Of a stretch of 13,231 nt of DNA, positions 7,568 through 13,231 are shown piece by piece. Origin of the DNA: Flavobacteriales bacterium UBA4660 (GTDB taxonomy: Bacteria > Bacteroidota > Bacteroidia > Flavobacteriales_D > Sanyastnellaceae); contig DHLU01000031.1 in the NCBI GenBank assembly GCA_002405435.1, forward strand, positions 8,035 to 21,265, written 5' to 3'. Every line of letters begins with the position of its first letter. The stretch's first letter is position 1. The notes below the pieces were generated by a model. That model searched no databases, was not told the origin of the DNA, and saw only the letters and a list, made by a program, of their open reading frames with translations. The position numbers and the translations under genes are program-made.

Positions 7568-8204
7568 TCATGTTATTATGCTCGGACGCTGGCCCGTACC
7601 CGGAAAGGTGAAATCACGGCTTGCCGCTGCAACATCGGAAGCATTGGCCTACCGTGTGTATGAGGCTCTGTTCAACCACACCGTCCGAATGCTCCGTGGC
7701 GCTGAAGGCATAGTGCACTGCTGTATTGAAGACCTCCCATCCACGGCATGCCTTCCGCCGGCTTTCAAATCGTACCCTCAGGTTGCAGGCGATCTTGGCC
7801 AACGCATGATGCATGCCGCTGCAGAAGCTTTCCGTCTGGGTGCGCGCAAAACAGTAATCATTGGCACCGATTGTCCTGCACTTTCAGCCGACACACTCCG
7901 CAACGCATTCGAGGCACTTGACAACGCCGAGGTAGTATTCGGGGCGGCTGCCGACGGAGGTTATTACCTGATCGGATGCAAAGCGGTGCATCCGGTACTC
8001 TTTCATCACCTGCCGTGGGGCACCAACACAGTACTGGAGGATTCACTGAACATCTGCCGGAAAAACCGGTGGCCGGTCTGTACGCTGCCTGTGCTGAGTG
8101 ATGTGGATACCCTGGATGACCTCCGCAGCATTATGCGCAGCCGCCCGCCTTGGTCAGGCTTCTTGACAACATTTGAAGAATGCTTACCTTCGGACGATAT
8201 TTAG
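7560..8204 (+). CDS. TIGR04282-type arsenosugar biosynthesis glycosyltransferase (DUF2064)
   Basis: 214 residues from the ATG at 7560, which overlaps the rhodanese stop by 8 bases; an upstream ATG at 7491 would lie deep inside the rhodanese gene. The nucleotide-diphospho-sugar transferase fold is visible: N-terminal WPVPGKVKSRLA (11-22), GTDCPALSADTL (102-113) carrying the metal/nucleotide-binding acidic site, and ADGGYYLIG (131-139), then DVDTLDDL (181-188). This is the family seen in arsenosugar clusters, named for a glycosyl-transfer role in forming the sugar-linked product. The donor sugar and exact acceptor cannot be read from sequence. Cytoplasmic, with no signal peptide. The phosphorylase gene starts 4 bases after its stop. 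Confidence 0.92.
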   Translation: MSDHVIMLGRWPVPGKVKSRLAAATSEALAYRVYEALFNHTVRMLRGAEGIVHCCIEDLPSTACLPPAFKSYPQVAGDLGQRMMHAAAEAFRLGARKTVIIGTDCPALSADTLRNAFEALDNAEVVFGAAADGGYYLIGCKAVHPVLFHHLPWGTNTVLEDSLNICRKNRWPVCTLPVLSDVDTLDDLRSIMRSRPPWSGFLTTFEECLPSDDI

Positions 8205-8208
8205 ACAT

Positions 8209-9021
8209 ATGCTGGAAGAACTCAACGAAACCACTGACTGGCTCAGGGCAAGGGGCATCACACAACCCGAAATCGGCATCATACTCGGTACGGGTATGGA
8301 TGGACTGGCAGCACATATTGAGATTGAAAAACAGTTTTCCTATAATGTTATTCCCCACTTTCCGATAGCTACCGTAGAATTTCATTTCGGTAAACTGATC
8401 TATGGTAACCTCTCCGGTAAGAAGGTGCTGGCGTTTAACGGCCGTTTCCATTATTACGAGGGTCACAGCATTCAGGATGTCGTTATGCCGATACGGGTGA
8501 TGAAAATGCTCGGTGTGCGCTGGGCCCTGCTCAGCAATGCCTCAGGCTCTCTCAACCCCGCATTCGAAAAGGGACAACTTATGCTCTTTGATGACCACAT
8601 CAACCTGCAGCCCGAAAATCCGCTCAGGGGTGCAAACCTCGATGAACTCGGACCACGCTTTCCCGATATGTCAAGGCCGTATAGTGCCAAACTCAACAGC
8701 ATGCTGAGGGAGATTGCCCGTGAACGGGGTATCACATTGCACGAGGGTGTCTATGCTTCGGTTCAGGGGCCCAACCTCGAGACCCGCGCCGAATACCGTT
8801 TCCTCCGCACCATAGGGGCAGATGCGGTGGGTATGAGCACCGTGCCCGAAGTCATCACCTGCAACCACATGGGACTGCCGTGTTGTTGTATTTCAATCCT
8901 TACCGACCAGTGCGATCCGCTCAACCTGCAGCCGATCAATATTGAAGAGATTTTGCGTATGGCCAAGGAGGCCGAGCCACAACTCACTGCATTGTACATA
9001 GCACTCATTTCTCAGTTGTAG
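8209..9021 (+). CDS. Purine nucleoside phosphorylase (trimeric PNP/MTAP family)
   Basis: 270 residues from the ATG at 8209; a TTG at 8173 would overlap the previous gene by 32 bases and adds nothing conserved. Marks of the family: phosphate-binding ILGTGMDGLA (25-34), GRFHYYEGHS (78-87), NASGSLNP, VQGPNLETRAEYR (186-198) and VGMSTVPEVI (207-216). These enzymes split a nucleoside with phosphate into base and ribose-1-phosphate. Late in the chain it reads LTDQCDP, with Asp where human PNP has the Asn that favours 6-oxopurines, so an adenine-type substrate is possible. In this operon it plausibly removes adenine from the ArsS product; ordinary purine salvage is the alternative. Confidence 0.93.
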   Translation: MLEELNETTDWLRARGITQPEIGIILGTGMDGLAAHIEIEKQFSYNVIPHFPIATVEFHFGKLIYGNLSGKKVLAFNGRFHYYEGHSIQDVVMPIRVMKMLGVRWALLSNASGSLNPAFEKGQLMLFDDHINLQPENPLRGANLDELGPRFPDMSRPYSAKLNSMLREIARERGITLHEGVYASVQGPNLETRAEYRFLRTIGADAVGMSTVPEVITCNHMGLPCCCISILTDQCDPLNLQPINIEEILRMAKEAEPQLTALYIALISQL

Positions 9022-9023
9022 GC

Positions 9024-10253
9024 ATGGTAAAACTTGTCGGTTCACATGCGGCCACTGTTTGTCTTTTGTGGGCAAGCATAGTGTCGGTATCCCAAGCGGT
9101 GGCGCAGGAAAAGGAGGTGGCGCGGGCGATGGCCCTGTACGGTCGGGGAGACCTTGAAGGAGCCGTCAAGGTCATGCACAAAACAGCCAACAAATACAAC
9201 CAGAATGAGCTTTGGGATATCCTGGTGAAATTGGAAATGGAAAAATGCGAGGCGCAATGGAATGACCCTGGCAGGGCCCTTTCAATGATGGTGACGCGGC
9301 TGATAGCTGATGCGGTTGACAGCATTGCCGGAATCGCGCCTTCGGAATTGGATGAAAAAGTGCGCAGCAACAGGGTCATTTACGGCGACTGCCTGCTGGC
9401 CTGCAACGAGGCTGCACTCAAATCGACCAGCGCCACGGCCTCCATGCTTGAACGCATACTCAGCGTAGACACCAATCCCGACTCGGTGGTCAGCGAAGAG
9501 GCCTTGCAAAGTTTTACCAAAGCCGAAGCGTACTTCGCCAGCCATGATTACCTGCCGGCTAAAAACCTCTATCTGAAAGCACTGAGCCAGCATCCGGGTT
9601 ATTACCAGGCAGCACTCTATGCCGGAGACATGTATTGGCACCTTAATGAACTTGACAGTGCCATCCATTACCTCAGCAAGTGCACCCGCTGGCAACCGCA
9701 TCTTCTCGAGCCCCGCGTATATATGATTGATGCGCTGGCTTCCAACCACGAGCATAAAAAAGCCATCGATGAATGCATCAATGCGCTCACGGTCTATCCG
9801 TCGGAGTCTGTCTTCCTCAAGTTGCGCGATCTGCTCGACAGAAATGGCATGGAACTGAACCGCCAACGCCTGTTGAGAGGCGCTATGGTTAATATACCCC
9901 CGGGTTATTCGCTTCCACCGGTCAAGTTCAGTAAACCCTCGTTAATCTGGTCGGCCTACAGCCGGTCGGTTGGTGCAGCTGGGTTCAGCCGTTACGGCAT
10001 TCATACGGGGCTGACCGGTGATGTGTACCACGATTACCTGGAGTTGTATGCATGGAAGCGTATGATGGCCGAAAACCCTGATGCGCCCGAACTCGCCCAA
10101 GCCCGTGCAATGGAAAAGGAGGGGGTACTGGATTGTTACATCATGATTACCCAGTTTCACCGCGATTTTTACGAGCAGTATCACCACTTTATGTCTTATC
10201 ACCGTGAACGGGTGATTCAGTTTTGCCGAAACCACCTGGTGAAGGTGAAATGA
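9024..10253 (+). CDS. Exported TPR-repeat protein of unknown function
   Basis: 409 residues. It has a signal peptide (MVKLVG.. then a hydrophobic stretch, cleavage likely after QAVA, residue 27), so it is periplasmic or outer-membrane-facing. Residues about 162-263 form three tetratricopeptide-like helical pairs (AEAYFASHDYLPAKNLYLKAL; GDMYWHLNELDSAIHYLSKC; IDALASNHEHKKAIDEC), a protein-interaction scaffold. Residues about 290-409 form a separate, aromatic- and His-rich region (YHDYLELYAWKRMM; FHRDFYEQYHHFMSYHRE) that I do not recognise. The gene starts 2 bases after the phosphorylase stop, so it is almost certainly co-transcribed with the arsenosugar genes and is the last gene of that run. 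No function can be assigned. Confidence 0.88.
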   Translation: MVKLVGSHAATVCLLWASIVSVSQAVAQEKEVARAMALYGRGDLEGAVKVMHKTANKYNQNELWDILVKLEMEKCEAQWNDPGRALSMMVTRLIADAVDSIAGIAPSELDEKVRSNRVIYGDCLLACNEAALKSTSATASMLERILSVDTNPDSVVSEEALQSFTKAEAYFASHDYLPAKNLYLKALSQHPGYYQAALYAGDMYWHLNELDSAIHYLSKCTRWQPHLLEPRVYMIDALASNHEHKKAIDECINALTVYPSESVFLKLRDLLDRNGMELNRQRLLRGAMVNIPPGYSLPPVKFSKPSLIWSAYSRSVGAAGFSRYGIHTGLTGDVYHDYLELYAWKRMMAENPDAPELAQARAMEKEGVLDCYIMITQFHRDFYEQYHHFMSYHRERVIQFCRNHLVKVK

Positions 10254-10379
10254 ATGGGGGTAACGCGGGGCGCATATGACAGAAGGCAGGGTCCCGACTG
10301 ACCGCCGTCAGTATTGCAAGGGAACAGGGGGCTGACTTTTGCGGTGTTAAAGACAACGAACAACAATACCCGTCACCCC

Positions 10380-10781
10380 ATGAAACAAGAAAATCACAAA
10401 AGAGTCGCCGGCCTGTGGATAGACCATGAAAAGGCATTGGTTATCAGCACCCCAGACCACCTGCCGCACGGAGATTACGCACAGGTGGGCAAAGTGCAGG
10501 CACACCACCACGCTTTTCACAGCAGTTCCAATGAAAATTCTTCTAACAACCAGCGTCGCGCCGAATTGTCGAAATACTATGGAGAAGTGGCGGCCAGCAT
10601 TCATCCGTACGATGAAGTGTTTGTGTTTGGCCCCGGTAAGGCACAGGAGCAGTTTGTCAACCACGCCCGCGAAGACAAACAATTGTCAAACAAGCGGTTC
10701 GAAATTGCGTCGGCGGGGAATCTCACCGACAACCAGATGATTGCCCAGGTACGGGATCATTTCAAGAAATACGCTTTCTGA
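10380..10781 (+). CDS. Small eRF1/Pelota-domain-like protein
   Basis: 133 residues from the ATG at 10380; the frame is open back to a TTG at 10314, but the conserved part begins just after this Met. It starts with KRVAGLWIDHEKALVIS (a strand, IDH, strand pattern) and ends with DEVFVFGPGKAQEQFVNH and AGNLTDNQMIAQVRDHF. This arrangement resembles small bacterial proteins related to the middle domain of eRF1/Dom34, often annotated as translational machinery proteins; a His-rich, low-complexity insert lies at about 42-57. No catalytic GGQ is seen, and ribosome contact is only inferred. A 126-base gap separates it from the operon, so it is probably a separate unit. Confidence 0.7.
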   Translation: MKQENHKRVAGLWIDHEKALVISTPDHLPHGDYAQVGKVQAHHHAFHSSSNENSSNNQRRAELSKYYGEVAASIHPYDEVFVFGPGKAQEQFVNHAREDKQLSNKRFEIASAGNLTDNQMIAQVRDHFKKYAF

Positions 10782-10793
10782 TTTAGCGAGAAC

Positions 10794-10835
10794 AAAACGC
10801 GGATGGGGCATGTCCCTGTCTGCGTTTTTGTTTTT
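10794..10835. terminator. Intrinsic terminator, probably bidirectional
   Basis: AAAACGCGGA (10794-10803) pairs with TCTGCGTTTT (10819-10828) over 10 bp with one G-U pair; an inner GGG/CCC extends the hairpin. On the plus strand it runs into TTTTTGTTTTT, a good T tract, 13 bases after the eRF1-like stop. On the minus strand the arm ends in four T, so it may also end the convergent ARPP-1 transcript, whose stop is at 10879-10881. Confidence 0.82.
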
Positions 10836-10878
10836 ACACAACCACAAGCACCCTGCTGCGCTGCCAGGACCTAGTGGC

Positions 10879-12057
10879 TCACGGCTGCAGGGGTAGCCAG
10901 CAACGGTGAATCCATTCGTTGCGTTTCGTGTCTTCTGTGAGAAAGGCTGCTATGCGGCCATTATCATTTTCACTCACGGTACACAAGGTCACTTCATTGA
11001 TCCGTTCCGGACTATAGGTGCGGTAATGGTCGTTAACCAGCAGGCCAATGGCTTGCACATTTGTTTGGGCGGCATTTTCTTTTACCGGCGTACTGATGGC
11101 TTCTACGATACAGGCTTCAAGCAACTTGTACCATAGGTCGGCAAACAACTGCCGGTTGTTGTACACATCAACGCCGTATAGTTCTCCGTTGATGAAGTAG
11201 GCGAAACCGACTGCACCAGGGTGCAAACCGAGATCGATGGCGAGTTTTTCATGAAAATGGTTGCGAAGTGAGTCGAGATCCTCATTCTCCAATGTGAGCT
11301 GAAGGCTGGAGGCCGACGTATTCCGGGTAACATCGGCATTGGACACCCGGTAGGTGCTGGCCATATTCATATTAAGGCCTTGCTGTTGTTTGCTTACCTG
11401 GCCCCAGACTTCTCCCTGCTCCCGGCTATAGCGCGCAGCTATTTTCAGTTCGCGTGAACTCACCATCTGGCTGCACCAGCCGAATTGGGAGGCAGATTCA
11501 TTTCCCCTGTGGGTCCAGCGGCCCGATTCCACGCAATACGAGGCGATTGCTTCAGAGGGGTCATTGGGGGCAATCACGACGTCATACTGAATCGTCCGGT
11601 CTTGCTTTCCGCCTTTTACGATGTCTCCCGAATGCACAAACAAGTACTGGTCGCTGAGATTGGTGATGTTGAGTTCATCTACCTGCGAAGTTTCATGCAC
11701 CGTAGCCATTTTTCGCACCAGGGCTTCGCTGAGCGTGATATAGGGTTTGTCGTTGAGATCCGGCCGGGCGTTGATCAGCACGATGGCGAGGTTGGCGTGA
11801 CTGATGACCTCACCTGTGGTGTAGGCAGGCATGCGGAAGAGGTCTTCGCCTGTGAGGGGCCCTAGTTTTTTGCGGCCTTCTGAGTGGTACATCGAATGCG
11901 GATGCGACTGGCTGGCGATGGCTTCTCCCAAGGCATCGTGGTAGGGAGCGTCGCTGTAGCCGGTGTCGTTGGGCTGGGGCTCGGCATAGTAGAAAACAGC
12001 GACTATGACGCCGCCCACGAGTGCGAGGGCGATCAGTGGAAAAATTAGTTTTTTCAT
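10879..12057 (-). CDS. Membrane-anchored ARPP-1 domain protein (DUF6569-like)
   Basis: 392 residues. The N terminus (MKKLIFPLIALALVGGVIVAVFYY) is one uncleaved membrane segment or signal anchor with no lipobox, so the rest should face the periplasm. The body matches the ARPP-1 domain (named for association with ADP-ribosyl-glycohydrolase and rhodanese/phosphatase genes): ITLSEALVRKMATVHE (107-122), VHSGDIVKGGKQDRTI (141-156) and SYCVESGRW (173-181) are the characteristic motifs. The conserved GGKQxR and CVExGRW look like ligand-binding residues, but the function of the domain is unknown. Its only neighbours are the eRF1-like gene (convergent) and a gene-free stretch, so context adds little. 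Start: ATG at 12057, directly before the membrane segment. Confidence 0.88.
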   Translation of the reverse strand: MKKLIFPLIALALVGGVIVAVFYYAEPQPNDTGYSDAPYHDALGEAIASQSHPHSMYHSEGRKKLGPLTGEDLFRMPAYTTGEVISHANLAIVLINARPDLNDKPYITLSEALVRKMATVHETSQVDELNITNLSDQYLFVHSGDIVKGGKQDRTIQYDVVIAPNDPSEAIASYCVESGRWTHRGNESASQFGWCSQMVSSRELKIAARYSREQGEVWGQVSKQQQGLNMNMASTYRVSNADVTRNTSASSLQLTLENEDLDSLRNHFHEKLAIDLGLHPGAVGFAYFINGELYGVDVYNNRQLFADLWYKLLEACIVEAISTPVKENAAQTNVQAIGLLVNDHYRTYSPERINEVTLCTVSENDNGRIAAFLTEDTKRNEWIHRCWLPLQP

Positions 12058-12232
12058 AAGCTATGGATACAACAAAGGTGGTAATCTTCACAAGATGGCA
12101 CAACTAAACTTTGTGAAAATCAGCAATAGACCTCGGTCGTGGCCCAACGTCGGTAGGCCGGCAGGCTGGGGTAAAGCAGGGGGGAGGATCAGTCTGGCCC
12201 GGAATTTGGTTTCGCGGTGGCCGGGTTATTAC

Positions 12233-12266
12233 AAAAAAGATCCCCGATGCTCGTTAGCATCGGGGA
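12233..12266 (-). terminator. Strong minus-strand intrinsic terminator
   Basis: TCCCCGATGC (12241-12250) and GCATCGGGGA (12257-12266) form a perfect 10-bp stem with a 6-base loop. Read on the minus strand the stem is followed by TCTTTTTTGT. It lies 226 bases beyond the DUF5777 stop codon and upstream of the ARPP-1 gene, so it ends either a long-tailed DUF5777 mRNA or a separate small RNA. Confidence 0.88.
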
Positions 12267-12287
12267 CCACTGAACTTAACCAAAAAC

Positions 12288-12307
12288 CTAACATTCTCTG
12301 ATGTTAG
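12288..12307. repeat. 7-bp inverted repeat (hairpin)
   Basis: CTAACAT (12288-12294) and ATGTTAG (12301-12307) are perfectly complementary around a 6-base loop. It lies between the nested repeat at 12359-12402 and the terminator, so on the minus strand it would be the second of three successive hairpins. Confidence 0.55.
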
Positions 12308-12358
12308 TGAGATTTGTATTCAAACTTGCAGGAATAGGCGTTAAAGGTCGAACTGAGG

Positions 12359-12402
12359 TAAGATACCAATGTTATTTGATAACATAAGTCACTCTTATCT
12401 TA
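12359..12402. repeat. Nested inverted repeats (possible structured RNA)
   Basis: An outer pair, TAAGATA (12359-12365) and TATCTTA (12396-12402), encloses an inner pair, ATGTTAT (12369-12375) and ATAACAT (12379-12385), with a 3-base loop. Both stems are perfect 7-bp. The internal loop is 3 bases on one side and 10 on the other. Confidence 0.55.
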
Positions 12403-12491
12403 AACGATACAGCCAAAATTGAGACAAGATTTCGAAAAAATTGTAACAAAAACGTCACGAGATAGCATTCCTGTCAACTATGCTGACGAGC

Positions 12492-13231
12492 TCAGCCTTT
12501 TTTACCGGGGGAGCTAAGGGTAAATACCCTGGAAATGTTGAATCCGAAACTGATATCGCCGTTAAACCAGTCGCCCTGGGTTTCCGTGATAAAGTAATTC
12601 TCCGTCATGCCACGGCTGTTGGTGAAATGCAGCTGAAACACGTGGCCTCCGGTTTCTATGTCAAATCCTACGGAAAGCGAGTTGTTGTAGTTGGTACTTA
12701 CTATTTGTCCGGGCAACACATAAATGTATTCGAAATTAACTGAGGTTCTGCGTGTAATCTTTTGTCTCAGGCCCACGCCGCAAGCCAGAATATCGTTGGC
12801 ATCGTCTTCGGTTGGCACCAGGTTTTTGTGCACCAGGGTGGGCGATAGTTGCGCGGAAAAGCCTTCGCTGAATTTTCGGCCAACGATGAGCTGGTGCACA
12901 TAGTTGAGCCGTGATGAAAAGAAGTTATTCCTGGTTTCATCAGCCCAGCGCAGGGTATTGCAGGTGATGGAGGAAAACCAGGAGATGGTCACCGGCATAT
13001 TGACCTTGCCTGTGCTCTGCCGCGTCAGCTTATACTTTACAAAGCCGTCGTAGGTCTTGTTGATGGTGCTGCGCCCAGCACCAACCATCAGTCGGTCATT
13101 GATGCCATACTCAAGGCCCAGGCGCAAGGTAGCTCCGTCGAGACCAAACAGGTCGTACAGGCCGCCATTCAGATAGTTGAACCGGTGTGAAATCTTAAAG
13201 TCGAGAACGCCGGGCGCATTGTTTTCAAAAC
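12492..13231 (-). CDS. DUF5777-family beta-barrel outer-membrane protein (5' partial)
   Basis: The frame is open to the right edge, so the N terminus and signal peptide are missing; about 245 residues are visible. The part beyond 13127 continues in frame (LDFKISHRFNYLNGG, then YDLFGLDGATLRLGLEYG), so the TTG at 13127 is not a start. Alternating strands such as FKISHRFNYL, RLGLEYGINDRLMVGAGRS, YDGFVKYKL, SLSVGFDIETGGHVFQLHF and GDISFGFNISRVF give a beta-barrel pattern typical of DUF5777 proteins, which are confined mainly to Bacteroidota. The C terminus is near complete and typical (FNISRVFTL, then a short basic tail). The function is unknown; in related genomes the family often accompanies cytochrome or YceI-like genes, which cannot be checked here. 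Confidence 0.9.
   Translation of the reverse strand, partial: FENNAPGVLDFKISHRFNYLNGGLYDLFGLDGATLRLGLEYGINDRLMVGAGRSTINKTYDGFVKYKLTRQSTGKVNMPVTISWFSSITCNTLRWADETRNNFFSSRLNYVHQLIVGRKFSEGFSAQLSPTLVHKNLVPTEDDANDILACGVGLRQKITRRTSVNFEYIYVLPGQIVSTNYNNSLSVGFDIETGGHVFQLHFTNSRGMTENYFITETQGDWFNGDISFGFNISRVFTLSSPGKKG

Larger units (their letters stand above)
12058..12491. other. 434-base gene-free stretch, AT-rich in its right part
   Basis: No ORF with coding character is present on either strand; the few short frames have no recognisable product. The left part (12058-12230) should carry the promoter of the minus-strand ARPP-1 gene, but I find no clean TTTG-N19-TAnnTTTG match; it does hold TTCACAA (12087-12093) and TTGTGAA (12111-12117), a 7-bp inverted repeat that could be an operator. 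The middle holds a minus-strand terminator (12233-12266). The right part (about 12285-12480) is clearly more AT-rich and holds several inverted repeats. Confidence 0.7.

Noticed and set aside
12405..12480. Promoter for a minus-strand small RNA in the AT-rich tract
   Set aside because: CAATTTTG resembles a -7 box, but the nearest TTTG is 25 bases upstream instead of about 19, so I do not call it.
12482..12503. Plus-strand hairpin (GCTGA/TCAGC) followed by six T, a possible terminator
   Set aside because: The stem is only 5 bp and it overlaps the DUF5777 stop and its Lys-Lys-Gly codons, which explain the T run; no plus-strand gene needs it.

Overview
The window is a stretch of a Bacteroidota chromosome (order and genus not resolved). 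Four things point to this phylum: a type IX secretion type-B sorting domain on the first protein, a DUF5777 beta-barrel protein at the right edge, a TTTG-N19-TAnnTTTG promoter of the Bacteroidota sigma type, and Bacteroidota-style versions of several families (short aminoacyl-tRNA-protein transferase-like protein, ARPP-1 protein, arsenosugar genes). The DNA is moderately GC-rich with tight gene spacing. There are no tRNA, rRNA, CRISPR or mobile-element signatures.

Left part (1-4931): the 3' portion of a large secreted CotH-domain protein (chitobiase-C-like domain, CotH, four InlB-type repeats, T9SS type-B signal), closed by a strong intrinsic terminator. Next comes an EamA/DMT drug-metabolite-type transporter whose stop overlaps, tail to tail, the stop of a minus-strand arginyl-tRNA-protein-transferase-like gene. 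That gene starts at a GTG only 4 bases from a perfect promoter -7 element, so its mRNA is probably leaderless.

Centre (4932-10253): seven co-directional, tightly packed genes, several overlapping by 1-8 bases: an exported DUF547 protein, an AhpD/CMD-type peroxidase-like protein, the radical SAM enzyme ArsS, a rhodanese lipoprotein, a TIGR04282-type glycosyltransferase, a purine nucleoside phosphorylase and an exported TPR protein. This is an arsenosugar biosynthesis cluster. ArsS is known to join dimethylarsenic to a 5'-deoxyadenosyl group. The phosphorylase plausibly removes the adenine, the glycosyltransferase-like protein plausibly handles the ribosyl product, and the CMD and rhodanese proteins are associated factors. 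The arsenite methyltransferase ArsM is not in the window. The DUF547 and TPR proteins are the least understood members.

Right part (10254-13231): a small eRF1/Pelota-like protein with a terminator that may work in both directions; a membrane-anchored ARPP-1-domain protein on the minus strand; a 434-base AT-rich gene-free stretch with nested inverted repeats that ends, on the minus strand, in a strong terminator; and the 3' part of a DUF5777 outer-membrane beta-barrel protein running off the window.

The most notable points are the arsenosugar operon with its two uncharacterised exported members, the apparently leaderless transferase-like gene with a palindrome over its promoter, and the structured RNA candidate at 12233-12402.
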